A stretch of 44,612 bases of DNA from Desulfuromonadaceae bacterium (GCA_028683855.1 JAQUHA010000030.1:1-44612), one strand, 5' to 3'. Counted from the stretch's first letter, positions 18,143 through 26,384 are shown. Translations and numbers: made by a program. The notes: a model not told the origin generated them from the sequence alone.

Positions 18143-18358
18143 ATGAAAACTTTAACTACTTTGTTGGGTACGATAGCCCCCGCTACAGCTTTTGCAGCTG
18201 CGAACGCACCGGGAGGAAATGATGGAATATTTATCTGGATTTTCCTCGGATTCTTTGCAGTGATCGTAGTCGGGCAGTTGATTCCAGCCGTCATGCTTCT
18301 TACAGGTTTGCTGAGAGGGGCTCTGGCAGGAAGAGAGGCAAAAAATGAAGTACGATAG
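18143..18358 (+). CDS. Small exported or membrane protein, sigma-54 controlled (twin 1)
   Basis: A 71-residue protein. Residues 1-18 look like a signal sequence ending in AFAA; a Gly/Asn linker precedes one strongly hydrophobic segment (about 28-55), with a conserved-looking FLGFF and QLIPAVML, then a short basic-acidic tail. It is about 55 percent identical to the protein at 19112-19336 over the first 60 residues. Function is unknown. It is the first gene behind a strong sigma-54 promoter and begins beside the divergent heme kinase gene. Its size and plan suggest a subunit or accessory of a membrane complex or a small envelope-stress-type protein; neither can be shown here. Confidence 0.85.
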   Translation: MKTLTTLLGTIAPATAFAAANAPGGNDGIFIWIFLGFFAVIVVGQLIPAVMLLTGLLRGALAGREAKNEVR

Positions 18359-18435
18359 TTCTCTGGTTGAAGTGACGCGGGCTGGTGTGAGAGGCTCGCG
18401 TCACTTCAATTTTTCTCTCCTAACGGGGGTTGGTC

Positions 18436-18669
18436 ATGTGGAAGCCCAAAGAGATTTTCTTTATAAGATATCATATTGCTGTATCGGCAGTTACGCTCCT
18501 TCTGGGGTTGGCTCTGCTGTATATCTGCCTTACCCCTCAAATTTTCCCCGCGCTCTCCGAATTACTACTTGATGATCGTGTTTCTGTTGTTATACCCTAC
18601 CTTCTATTCATTGCGGTTGGTCAATCCGCCTTTTCTGTCTGGTATTTTCTGTTCAGAAAGTCAGGATAA
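18436..18669 (+). CDS. Small two-span membrane protein, unknown function
   Basis: A 77-residue protein with two hydrophobic segments (about 10-32 and 48-68) and charged ends. I do not recognise it. ATG 18436 is preceded by GGGGGT at a good distance; a TTG two codons earlier is a weaker choice. It is second in the sigma-54-driven operon, 77 bases after the first gene with no terminator between. Confidence 0.65.
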   Translation: MWKPKEIFFIRYHIAVSAVTLLLGLALLYICLTPQIFPALSELLLDDRVSVVIPYLLFIAVGQSAFSVWYFLFRKSG

Positions 18670-18704
18670 TCTGCAGGTACTGCTTTTTCTAAAGGGGTAG
18701 GGGA

Positions 18705-19055
18705 GTGGAAAACATATCGGCTGAACAGCTGAAGTATGATTCTGTAATGAAAAAAACACGCAGCCGGCGAAAGTTATTTTTTGCCACCATCCTTTTATAC
18801 ATACCCGCCTTAATTGTCACTCATCAGGTATCACCAACCAACAGCGCTATGGGAACGCTGTTCGCCGGATGGGTAGCACTTCTGATAATAAGCACCTTTA
18901 TACTTGCTCACACCAGATGTCCAGGGTGCGGCAACTATTTTCATTTGCACGGCTTGACTCTTCTGGTACTCCGAAAATGTCTTCACTGTCAGCTTCACAT
19001 ATCTACAGACAGAATTGAACATATTGAAAATATCAGAGAGGATGCTGATAAATAA
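18705..19055 (+). CDS. Two-span membrane protein with zinc-ribbon-like cysteines
   Basis: A 116-residue protein starting with GTG behind AGGGGTAGGGG. Two hydrophobic segments (about 24-39 and 47-67) are followed by a cytoplasmic-looking tail with CPGC (72-75) and CLHC (92-95), the pairing of a small zinc ribbon. The name and function are unknown to me. It closes the three-gene sigma-54 operon and is followed directly by a strong bidirectional terminator. Confidence 0.75.
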   Translation: MENISAEQLKYDSVMKKTRSRRKLFFATILLYIPALIVTHQVSPTNSAMGTLFAGWVALLIISTFILAHTRCPGCGNYFHLHGLTLLVLRKCLHCQLHISTDRIEHIENIREDADK

Positions 19056-19056
19056 A

Positions 19057-19086
19057 AAGACCACTCCCGATGAGTGGTCTTCTACG
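19057..19086. terminator. Bidirectional Rho-independent terminator
   Basis: AAGACCACTC (19057-19066) and GAGTGGTCTT (19072-19081) form a perfect 10-bp stem with loop CCGAT, flanked by an A-rich stretch on the left and T-rich sequence on the right. It can end transcripts from both directions and separates the two convergent sigma-54 units. Confidence 0.88.
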
Positions 19087-19111
19087 TTCTTCTGTTATTC
19101 ATTTATCCCCC

Positions 19112-19336
19112 CTACTGTTTGTTAGTAACTGCCAGCTCCTCCTTGACCACTGATGTTATACCCTTTGCCATTCCGAACATAAGCATTACAGCCGGAATTA
19201 TCTGTGCAACAACTATCAGTGCGCAGAACCCGAGAAAAACCCATACAAAAATACCGCTGCTGTCTTCGCGAACACCTGAAGCTGCAAAAGCTGTAACAGG
19301 TGCTATCACTCCGGTTAACATAGTTAAGGCTCTCAT
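19112..19336 (-). CDS. Small exported or membrane protein, sigma-54 controlled (twin 2)
   Basis: A 74-residue paralogue of the protein at 18143-18358: signal-like residues 1-19 ending AFAA, one hydrophobic segment (about 28-56) with FLGF and QIIPAVMLM, and a charged tail. AAAGGGGGATGCC precedes the ATG. It forms a single-gene unit behind its own sigma-54 promoter and converges on the operon of its twin. The pair may be alternative subunits made under different activator strength, or a duplicated gene under common control. Function unknown. Confidence 0.82.
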   Translation of the reverse strand: MRALTMLTGVIAPVTAFAASGVREDSSGIFVWVFLGFCALIVVAQIIPAVMLMFGMAKGITSVVKEELAVTNKQ

Positions 19337-19386
19337 GGCATCCCCCTTTACAATATTTTTTTATCCGTCTGCTTTTGTGAATGTGG

Positions 19387-19406
19387 ACTGCATAGTAGAT
19401 GCCAGA
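19387..19406 (-). promoter_or_regulatory. Sigma-54 (-24/-12) promoter of small-protein twin 2
   Basis: On the minus strand CTCTGGCATCTACTATGCAG gives TGGCAT-N5-ATGC with GG (19403-19402) and GC (19391-19390) 10 bases apart, a close fit to sigma-54. Predicted start near 19379, about 43 bases before the ATG, almost the same geometry as the promoter at 18079. Confidence 0.8.
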
Positions 19407-19590
19407 GGGAATTGTTTTTTTGTAACTTACCTATATTACTGGATATTTTTTCAAAAAACTTAATATTTACCTTCGCAGAATTTAAAAAGAGCAGTGAAAC
19501 ACGAATAAAAAACACCTCTGTAATAATACTCATTATGAATTTAATCTTGTTATTACGGATAGTTATATACTTTTTGCCCGTTGTTTAGAG

Positions 19591-19609
19591 TGTATAAAAC
19601 TCTTATACA
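19591..19609. promoter_or_regulatory. Candidate activator-binding palindrome (19 bp)
   Basis: TGTATAA-AACTC-TTATACA is a perfect 7-5-7 inverted repeat, about 200 bases upstream of the sigma-54 promoter at 19406, within the usual range for an enhancer site of an NtrC-type activator. A looser version lies upstream of the sister promoter (17958-17974). Confidence 0.4.
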
Positions 19610-19628
19610 GTCGGATAATATTGCTCCG

Positions 19629-19703
19629 GTAATTAAACGGTAAATTCTGCAACCAGCTCAACTCTGCGAAAATAGCGAGCGTGAAATAGCTCCTCCAACC
19701 GGA
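19629..19703. repeat. REP-like intergenic repeat, copy B
   Basis: Aligns over about 75 bases with copy A at 14078-14152 (ATTAAAC, TAAAT-x-CTGCAAC, GAAAATAGCGA and GCTCCT in the same order and spacing). The hairpin is imperfect here (AGCGAGCGTGAAATAGCT). Confidence 0.45.
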
Positions 19704-19862
19704 CAATTTAAACATTTATCATCCTAAGCAATAAAACAAAAAAATGCTCACGTAGTTAATTCCATGAATATACAAATGATAAAACTTAATTTATATAGAC
19801 TGTGCTAACTGTATACGTTCCGCAAAATCTAGCTTTCAATCTCATTTTTTATCAGCAGTTGA

Positions 19863-19871
19863 GGGGGGGGG
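19863..19871 (+). repeat. 9-G homopolymer tract forming the ribosome-binding site
   Basis: Nine consecutive G followed by TA and the ATG at 19874. It is the only ribosome-binding sequence of the HPt-like gene, so tract length would change spacing to the start codon. Confidence 0.7.
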
Positions 19872-19873
19872 TA

Positions 19874-20215
19874 ATGCTTACAGAAACAACTATCGACTTC
19901 AGAAGGCTTGAGCTGATGAATACTGTATCTGATCTTATGGTAGGTCTGGAATGTCTCGATAATGCCGAAGTTGAGCGAGTGGCGAAAACATTGAGGGAAT
20001 TGGCAAACGAATATTCTGCATTCGGGTTGGGAAAAATTGCGCATGATATTCAAGTGGCAGCAGAAACCGGGGATCTTGATACCGCTTTCTCTATGATACC
20101 GGATCTTCAAAACAGCCTCACACAGACGTCAAACTACCTGCGTCATTTATCGAAAGTTTTAGGGAGTACACCTTCGCTGCCTAGTAATTACACTTCAATT
20201 TCACAAAAGGTATGA
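19874..20215 (+). CDS. HPt-like protein lacking the phospho-histidine
   Basis: A 113-residue all-helical protein. The stretch AKTLRELANEYSAFGLGKIA (about 37-56) and the following HDIQVAAETGDLDTA match the histidine-phosphotransfer fold (AHTLKG-x-A...GA-x-x-L...LE-x-AA-x-x-GDL) helix for helix. The phospho-accepting His is Lys and the Lys-Gly after it is Arg-Glu, so it cannot carry phosphate. It may bind a receiver or kinase as a pseudo-phosphotransfer adaptor. I chose ATG 19874 because the G9 tract sits 2 bases upstream; a longer GTG frame from 19802 has no ribosome site. It lies 58 bases before cheB. The HPt assignment rests on pattern only. Confidence 0.75.
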   Translation: MLTETTIDFRRLELMNTVSDLMVGLECLDNAEVERVAKTLRELANEYSAFGLGKIAHDIQVAAETGDLDTAFSMIPDLQNSLTQTSNYLRHLSKVLGSTPSLPSNYTSISQKV

Positions 20216-20273
20216 CTGTGAACAACTCAGTTAATCTTCTTAAATACATAAAATTTCAAGACAGGAGTGTTTA

Positions 20274-21338
20274 ATGATAATTCACCCCTCCGGCAAAATT
20301 CGTGTTCTGGTAGTTGATGACTCAACATCAATGAGAATGCTTGTTCGCGCCATTCTCACATCTGATCCATCTATTGAGGTTGTGGGTGTTGCTGCAGACG
20401 GCATTGAAGCGGTTGAAAAAGCAGAGGCACTAAAGCCGGAAGTAATTACTCTGGATGTTGAAATGCCGCGTATGAACGGCATAGATGCGCTTCGTCAGAT
20501 TATGGTTAAAGCACCCTCAAAAGTAATAATGCTCTCATCCTTAACGCAGGAGGGGGCAAAAACAACCTTTGAGGCACTTGATGCCGGTGCTTTCGATTTT
20601 GTACCAAAAAGAGCCGGCTACGGTTTTGAAGCTGAAATTTTGAATAAAGTAAAAGAGTCTGTCAGATCAAATTTTGGAGTAACAGCTAAAGGTGCTGCTG
20701 CAACTGCAAAATCAGAGGGATCTGTTATTCCAGTACAGAGTATGCTGGCAAGAAATAAAAGGATCAATGTAGTCGGCATAGGCACGTCAACCGGTGGTCC
20801 GCTTGCACTTCAGGAGGTTTTGTCACGAATCCCAGCCTCTTTTCCGTATGGAATTGTTGTAGCTATCCATATGCCAAAAACTTTTACGGCAACATATTCT
20901 GAACGGATAAATTCAAAATGCGCCATTACGGTTCGTGAAGCTGTTGATGGCGATCTGGTTAAACAGGGGGTTGCCCTTATAGCACCGGGTGGCGTTCACA
21001 CAACTATTGTCCGTCATAATGGAGGTATGATGGTTAAAACGGTTCCGTCTGCTGACTATCCAAAACACGTTTATGTCCCCTCTGTTGACCTTATGCTCTC
21101 AAGTCTGGCTGAGGTTACAGCCGGCTCAATGCTGGGTGTAATCATGACTGGAATGGGTAGCGACGGTTTCAAGGGGATGCAGCTGTTAAAGCAGAAAGGC
21201 GGAACAACAATTGTTCAGGATGAAGCAACCTCCACAATATATGGAATGCCGAGAGCCTGTATTATGGGTGGAGTCGCAGACGTTGTTCTGCCGCTTGGAA
21301 AAATAGGGGACGAGATAGCAAAAATAGCTGCAGCCTGA
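20274..21338 (+). CDS. cheB: Chemotaxis methylesterase/deamidase CheB
   Basis: A 354-residue cytoplasmic enzyme that removes methyl groups from chemoreceptor glutamates and deamidates glutamines, resetting receptor sensitivity. The receiver (about 8-125) has D15/D16, phospho-site D61 and K112. After a linker (about 130-160) the esterase domain carries the catalytic triad S172 (GTSTGGP), H199 (AIHMP) and D297 (MGSDGF). ACAGGAG lies before the ATG. A chemoreceptor follows 127 bases downstream; cheR and cheA are not in this window, so the core chemotaxis operon must be elsewhere or this set is an accessory module. Confidence 0.97.
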   Translation: MIIHPSGKIRVLVVDDSTSMRMLVRAILTSDPSIEVVGVAADGIEAVEKAEALKPEVITLDVEMPRMNGIDALRQIMVKAPSKVIMLSSLTQEGAKTTFEALDAGAFDFVPKRAGYGFEAEILNKVKESVRSNFGVTAKGAAATAKSEGSVIPVQSMLARNKRINVVGIGTSTGGPLALQEVLSRIPASFPYGIVVAIHMPKTFTATYSERINSKCAITVREAVDGDLVKQGVALIAPGGVHTTIVRHNGGMMVKTVPSADYPKHVYVPSVDLMLSSLAEVTAGSMLGVIMTGMGSDGFKGMQLLKQKGGTTIVQDEATSTIYGMPRACIMGGVADVVLPLGKIGDEIAKIAAA

Positions 21339-21342
21339 GTGG

Positions 21343-21396
21343 GTTAGAGCGTATTTGACAGATTATGAGAATAACCCTCTAACATACTGTTTTTTA
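21343..21396 (+). terminator. Possible terminator after cheB
   Basis: GTTAGAG (21343-21349) and CTCTAAC (21377-21383) can pair, with a 27-base loop, followed shortly by GTTTTTTAG. The long loop makes it a weak candidate. Confidence 0.35.
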
Positions 21397-21465
21397 GATG
21401 ATTATTGTTAAAGTGGATAAATTTAAAAGATAGAAGAAACAATAAACAAATCGGGGGAGATCAAA

Positions 21466-23103
21466 ATGCTTACCAACATTAAAATCAGTACACGCCTTAT
21501 TTCCGCCTTTGTCATGATGCTTCTGTTTATTGCTGTAATCGGTATTGCCGGTTATATCGGGCTTCAAAAAATGGAGGAACATCTGGTAGATGTGGCTAAT
21601 GATGATGCCAAAAAAGTTGAATACGCTCAGCGTTCACGTGCCAATATGAATACTTTCCGTCGTTATGAAATGGATCTGTTTCTGAATATTGATGATCCTG
21701 CCAAGATGGAAGAGTACATGAAAAAACATGATGAAACCGGCGAGCGTTTCAATAAGCGGATGGAGGCACTGAGTAAGCTGGTGGCTCTGCCAAAGGACAA
21801 GGAGACAATAAATTTAGTCACAAAATTGATTAAGGATTATAACAACGGCTTTGACAAGATACACGAAGAGATCAAAGCCGGTAAAATAACTACCCCTCAA
21901 GATGCCAATCATGCGATGGAGCCTTACAAAAAACCGGTGGATGAAGCTCAGAAACTTATAATCGAATTTGCAGAATCTAAAGATAAAATGATGGAGGAGA
22001 CAGTAGCAGATGCTGCTGCAAGCAGCAGTAAAATTCAGAGTACTATTATCTGCTTGTCTGTCATCGCCTTCATTCTGGCTTTTATTTTTGCCACGGTTAT
22101 CACCCGTTCTATCACACGCCCACTGGCGATTTTTCTGGAGCGTACTACAGATATTGCCCAGGGTGAAGGGGATTTGACGAAACGCCTTGAAGCCAGTGGT
22201 AATGACGAAATTGCCGAGGTAAGCCGAATGTTTAACCGTTTTATCGAGAAACTGCACGGCATAATCAGTCTGATAGCCTCCACTTCCACGCAGGTTGCCG
22301 CTGCCTCCAACCAGCTTCATACAACCGCTGAGCGTATTGCTACCGGAGCTGAGGAGGTTGCCGCCCAGGCGGGTACTGTCGCAACGGCAGGTGAAGAGAT
22401 GTCAGCGACCTCCGGTGACATTGCCCAGAACTGCCAGATGGCTGCCGAAGGGGCGCAACGTGCATCGCAATCGGCAAGCGATGGGGGTATGGTAGTCGGA
22501 AGAACTGTGGTTGTCATGGGGCAGATCGCGGCAAAAGTACAGGAGACTGCCAAGACCGTTGAAAGTCTTGGTCAGCGTTCAGATCAGATAGGAGCAATCA
22601 TCGGAACTATTGAAGATATTGCTGATCAGACTAATCTGCTTGCGCTTAATGCCGCTATTGAGGCAGCCAGGGCTGGTGAACAGGGTCGCGGTTTTGCCGT
22701 TGTTGCCGATGAAGTGCGTGCTCTGGCAGAGCGTACTACCCGTGCAACGCGTGAAATAGGTGAGATGATCAAGGCTATTCAGCACGAAACAAAGGAAGCT
22801 GTAGCCGCCATGGAGCAGGGCGTACATCAGGTTGAAACAGGAACTGAGGAGGCTGAAAAGTCCGGGCAGGCTCTTCAGGAAATACTGCAACAGGTAAACG
22901 ATGTCGCCATGCAGATCAATCAGGTAGCCACTGCTGCGGAAGAGCAGACAGCAACCACCAGCGAGATTTCAAACAATATGCAGCAGATTACTGATGTTGT
23001 TCATCAGACATCGCAAGGAGCACACGAATCGGCTACTGCGGCAGCTCAGTTAAACGGAAATGCGGAGGAGTTACAGCGATTGGTCAGACAGTTCAGGTTA
23101 TAA
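21466..23103 (+). CDS. Methyl-accepting chemotaxis protein
   Basis: A 545-residue transmembrane chemoreceptor. Span 1 about 10-33, a periplasmic helical (four-helix-bundle type) sensor about 34-190, span 2 about 191-213, HAMP about 214-267, then the cytoplasmic signalling domain with the conserved hairpin tip around 385-424 ([19 protein letters not shown]). It controls CheA through CheW. GGGGGAG precedes the ATG. It ends in RQFRL, without a CheR/CheB-tethering pentapeptide. Ligand unknown. Confidence 0.95.
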   Translation: MLTNIKISTRLISAFVMMLLFIAVIGIAGYIGLQKMEEHLVDVANDDAKKVEYAQRSRANMNTFRRYEMDLFLNIDDPAKMEEYMKKHDETGERFNKRMEALSKLVALPKDKETINLVTKLIKDYNNGFDKIHEEIKAGKITTPQDANHAMEPYKKPVDEAQKLIIEFAESKDKMMEETVADAAASSSKIQSTIICLSVIAFILAFIFATVITRSITRPLAIFLERTTDIAQGEGDLTKRLEASGNDEIAEVSRMFNRFIEKLHGIISLIASTSTQVAAASNQLHTTAERIATGAEEVAAQAGTVATAGEEMSATSGDIAQNCQMAAEGAQRASQSASDGGMVVGRTVVVMGQIAAKVQETAKTVESLGQRSDQIGAIIGTIEDIADQTNLLALNAAIEAARAGEQGRGFAVVADEVRALAERTTRATREIGEMIKAIQHETKEAVAAMEQGVHQVETGTEEAEKSGQALQEILQQVNDVAMQINQVATAAEEQTATTSEISNNMQQITDVVHQTSQGAHESATAAAQLNGNAEELQRLVRQFRL

Positions 23104-23175
23104 AAACGGATTGCCTGTTTAATCAGCTGGAGCGGCGCAGTTTTGTTTTTTTTCGCGGTTATGGGGGGTAAGTTT

Positions 23176-23553
23176 ATGAAACAAAATGGACCGATAAAGA
23201 TCCTTGCGGCAGATGATGAAAATGCCATTCTTAACTCGCTTCGAAGAATTTTTGTCGAAGCTGACTATATCTTTGTCGGTGTGGACTCCGGTTCTGAGGG
23301 TGTTGCTGTATTGAGGCAGGGGCGCTCTTTCGACGTTATTATTTCAGATTACCGAATGCCTGGGATGAACGGGATTGAATTCCTCACATTTGCCACAGAA
23401 CTGCAGCCGGAATCACTCCGCATACTCCTCAGCGGTCAAGCACCTGGTAAGGAGATTGTTGAAGCACTCAATTCAGGAGTTATTAGCAGATACATAGAAA
23501 AACCATGGAATAATGATGAATTAATCGCACTTATTGAGAATCTGGTTGTTTAA
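23176..23553 (+). CDS. Single-domain response regulator (receiver only)
   Basis: A 125-residue receiver with D13/D14, phospho-site D58 in ISDYRMPGMNG, S86 in place of the usual Thr/Ser switch and K109 in YIEKPW. Receivers of this subtype (SG-x-A...Y-x-x-KPW) are often attached to HD-GYP or adenylate/diguanylate enzymes. With no output domain it probably acts as a CheY-like or relay protein. I chose ATG 23176, 7 bases after GGGGGG; a longer frame from TTG 23143 is less likely. It follows the chemoreceptor by 72 bases. Confidence 0.85.
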   Translation: MKQNGPIKILAADDENAILNSLRRIFVEADYIFVGVDSGSEGVAVLRQGRSFDVIISDYRMPGMNGIEFLTFATELQPESLRILLSGQAPGKEIVEALNSGVISRYIEKPWNNDELIALIENLVV

Positions 23554-23658
23554 ATGTTTTTACGGATTAATTATGTAATCTAAAATTTATTCAAGACTAC
23601 TGTTATTGATGGTGTATAAATTAAGTCAGCAACTATCAATTATTGCCACAGGTGGTTT

Positions 23659-26304
23659 ATGACCATTAAAATATTATCTAAACAGTATCATGTCCGTCAA
23701 TTTATACTTACCCCACTACTGATTATCTCTCTATTCTTCTCTCTGCCGGTTTTTAGTTCTTATGCAGCTTCAGGTTTTGAACTTACTGCTGCAGAGCGTC
23801 AATATCTGCAGTTGCACGGAACAGTGGTTTTTGTAAGTCAGACCAGTTATCCCCCCTTTGAATTTGCCCGGGAAGATGGTCAGATGGACGGTATGTGTAT
23901 TGAACTTGCGAGATGGATATCTACGGAAGCCGGTTTTCAGGTCCGGTTTCTTAATATGTCATTTGAACAGGCTCAGAAGGCTGTTCTTTCCGGCAGGGCT
24001 GATATCATCACAAGCCTCTTTTACAGTCATAAAAGAGCTGAATCTTTCGGCTTCAGCGATACGATATTTGAAGTGCCGGCATCTATCTTTGTCAAAGCTG
24101 AACGACCGGATATTTCACGGCTGGATCACCTGAAGGGTAAACGCATTGCCATTCAGCGTGGAGATTATGCAAAGGAGTTTCTTGAAAGTAAAGGGATACC
24201 CTTTGAGTTGATTCCAACAGACAGTTTTGCAGAGGCGACCGACGCTGTTCTCTCTGACAGGGCAGATGCTCTGATAGGTGATGAACAGATAGTTCTGTAT
24301 CATCTGTTCAGCAACAAGCTGACAAAACTGGCAAAAAAAGTCGGCGAACCTCTTTATATCGGCAAGAACGGTATGGCAACGCGTGTTGCTGACCCTCTTC
24401 TACTCTCCATCCTCAAAAAAAGTATGATTCATGCCAGAGAGTGCGGTGTTCTGGATAAAATAAGCAAAAAATGGCTTGGAACAAATTATCAGGAAGAGAA
24501 GATATCTCTGGAAAGCTATTTACCCTACCTGCTGCCTGCGATAGCCGTCATCCTTTCCCTTGTTCTTGCAATAATTTACTGGAATATGAAATTACGGCAA
24601 CAGGTCGAAATACGCACCCGCGAGTTGGCAGAAGAGAAAGAACATCTGCTAACCGCTGAGGCGATACTTCAGGAACAGAATGAGGCACTCCTACTTAGTC
24701 AGGAAGCGCTGCATGACCAGAATGACGAACTTTTAGCTACCGAGGAGATGCTGCGGGTTCAGCTTGATGCTGTTGAAGAGAGTTCACAGAAATTCAGAGC
24801 AGTTTTTGAATATTCACCGATTGCTATTGCCCTTACAAATAAACTGGATGGCTGCTTTAGTGAAATAAACCAGGGATTCATTGATATGTTCGGTTATTCG
24901 AAAGAAGAAACTATCGGTAAAACAACTCTGGAGCTTGGTGTATGGGCGAATGAAAAGGATTATAACCGTTATCTGCAGATGCTTACTGAAGACCGTTGTG
25001 TTAGAAATTTTGAGTCGCAGATGCTTAACAGGGGGGGGGATGAGCTTACCCTCTTTTTCACCGCCACATTTTTGGAAATCAACGGTCACCCTTTTTTGTT
25101 GAACACCATGATGGATATTTCAGAGCAGAAACGACTACAGAAGGAGATTAACCAAACACAAAAGATGGATGCTATCGGTCAGCTTGCAGGTGGAATTGCC
25201 CATGATTTCAACAATATGCTGGCGGGAATCGTTGCTGCAGCCGAGATTTTGAAACTGCGAATGGATGCTGATGACGATAAACTTAAAATGGTGGAGATTA
25301 TAATAGAGGCGGCAGGTCGTTCTGCCGATCTGACTCGTGAGCTCTTGACATTCTCCCGCAAGGGATCAGGAAACATAACGCCTGTAAGGGTTCATGAGAC
25401 TATTGTAACCGTTATAAAATTGCTGGAGCGTACTATAGACAAGCAGATAAATATTGAAACAAGTCTGGAGGCTGATAATCCGATTGTAATGGGTGATCAG
25501 ACACAGCTTCAGAATACGTTGCTTAATTTAAGTATTAATGCCCGTGACGCTATGCATGACGGAGGTACTCTCACTTTTTCAACAGCTGTAAAGATGCTTG
25601 GTGAAGCTGACTGTCTCAGCATGGGCATCTCGCTCCCATCCGCCGGTTATCTGGAAATAGCTGTAGCTGATACAGGTAGTGGCATGACAAAAACAGTAAT
25701 GGATCATATTTTTGAACCGTTTTTTACCACCAAAGAGGTTGGTAAAGGGACCGGTCTTGGTCTGGCTGCTGTTTACGGCACGGTAATGCGTCACAATGGC
25801 GCAGTATATGTAGAGAGCGAACCTGGTCTCGGCTCTATATTTAAGATATATATCCCTTTGATAGAAGAGGAGAACCTCCAGATTTCTGCAGGTGACGATG
25901 AACAGGTGATTTTAGGAAGTGGTGGAGTATTGCTCGTTGATGATGAGGAGCTTTTGCGTGATATCGGAAGTGAACTTCTAAAAAGCCTTGGATATAAAGT
26001 TTATCTGGCTGAAAACGGATTAAAGGCACTAGAGGTATTTGCCGCCCACAGGGGTGAAATATCGATTGTTATGCTTGATATGATAATGCCGGTGATGGGT
26101 GGGCAGGAAGCTTTTATCCGTTTGAGAGAGCTTGACCCAACATTAAGGATACTTTTCTGCTCCGGTTTCAACGCAGATTGGAGTAAGGAAGAGTTGTTAA
26201 AGCTGGGTTCAAATGGTTTTATTCAAAAACCGTATAACCGTAATGAACTGAGTAGAGCGCTTGCTAAAGCCATAGGGGGGGCAATAAGATTCTCCTCACC
26301 CTAA
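23659..26304 (+). CDS. Hybrid histidine kinase with periplasmic solute-binding domain (BvgS/EvgS-like plan)
   Basis: An 881-residue membrane kinase. A signal or first span (about 14-36) is followed by a type-3 solute-binding domain (about 45-275, with SYPPFEF and DG-x-x-IELAR typical of amino-acid binders), a span (about 287-308), a coiled coil, PAS (about 375-492), NtrB-like HisKA with His515 (GGIAHDFNN), HATPase_c (N623/N627, DTGSGM from 671, GTGLGLAAV from 697) and a receiver with D761/D762, D807 and K857. Ligand binding is transmitted straight to the kinase. Two oddities: a 9-G tract inside the PAS coding region (25031-25039), and a stop codon supplied by a REP-type repeat at the 3' end, so the last residues may not be the ancestral ones. 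Confidence 0.93.
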   Translation: MTIKILSKQYHVRQFILTPLLIISLFFSLPVFSSYAASGFELTAAERQYLQLHGTVVFVSQTSYPPFEFAREDGQMDGMCIELARWISTEAGFQVRFLNMSFEQAQKAVLSGRADIITSLFYSHKRAESFGFSDTIFEVPASIFVKAERPDISRLDHLKGKRIAIQRGDYAKEFLESKGIPFELIPTDSFAEATDAVLSDRADALIGDEQIVLYHLFSNKLTKLAKKVGEPLYIGKNGMATRVADPLLLSILKKSMIHARECGVLDKISKKWLGTNYQEEKISLESYLPYLLPAIAVILSLVLAIIYWNMKLRQQVEIRTRELAEEKEHLLTAEAILQEQNEALLLSQEALHDQNDELLATEEMLRVQLDAVEESSQKFRAVFEYSPIAIALTNKLDGCFSEINQGFIDMFGYSKEETIGKTTLELGVWANEKDYNRYLQMLTEDRCVRNFESQMLNRGGDELTLFFTATFLEINGHPFLLNTMMDISEQKRLQKEINQTQKMDAIGQLAGGIAHDFNNMLAGIVAAAEILKLRMDADDDKLKMVEIIIEAAGRSADLTRELLTFSRKGSGNITPVRVHETIVTVIKLLERTIDKQINIETSLEADNPIVMGDQTQLQNTLLNLSINARDAMHDGGTLTFSTAVKMLGEADCLSMGISLPSAGYLEIAVADTGSGMTKTVMDHIFEPFFTTKEVGKGTGLGLAAVYGTVMRHNGAVYVESEPGLGSIFKIYIPLIEEENLQISAGDDEQVILGSGGVLLVDDEELLRDIGSELLKSLGYKVYLAENGLKALEVFAAHRGEISIVMLDMIMPVMGGQEAFIRLRELDPTLRILFCSGFNADWSKEELLKLGSNGFIQKPYNRNELSRALAKAIGGAIRFSSP
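25031..25039 (+). repeat. 9-G homopolymer tract inside the PAS coding region
   Basis: Codons AGG GGG GGG GAT. Gain of one G gives TGA two codons later; loss of one G opens a frame that stops about 20 codons on. Either would cut the kinase before its catalytic part. Confidence 0.7.
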
Positions 26305-26330
26305 CTCTCTCACACAAGGGGAGAGGGGAC
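26292..26330. repeat. REP-type intergenic repeat (CTCACCCTAAC ... GGGGAGAGGGGAC)
   Basis: CTCACCCTAACTCTCTC and GGGGAGAGGGGAC form a hairpin-prone palindrome of a kind scattered widely in bacterial genomes. Its TAA (26302-26304) is the stop codon of the hybrid kinase gene. It may act as terminator or mRNA-stabilising element. Confidence 0.55.
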
Positions 26331-26384
26331 TTTGAAATTAGACTAATTTTTAGTGAGTAAATTTATTTATAGGAGAAAATTTAC

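Larger units (their letters stand above)
19337..19873. other. 537-base intergenic region
   Basis: Gene-free, AT-rich. It holds the sigma-54 promoter (19387-19406), a 19-bp palindrome (19591-19609), a REP-like repeat copy (19629-19703) and, at its right end, the 9-G tract serving as ribosome site of the next gene. No further open frame, tRNA or riboswitch was recognised in 19704-19860. Confidence 0.6.
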
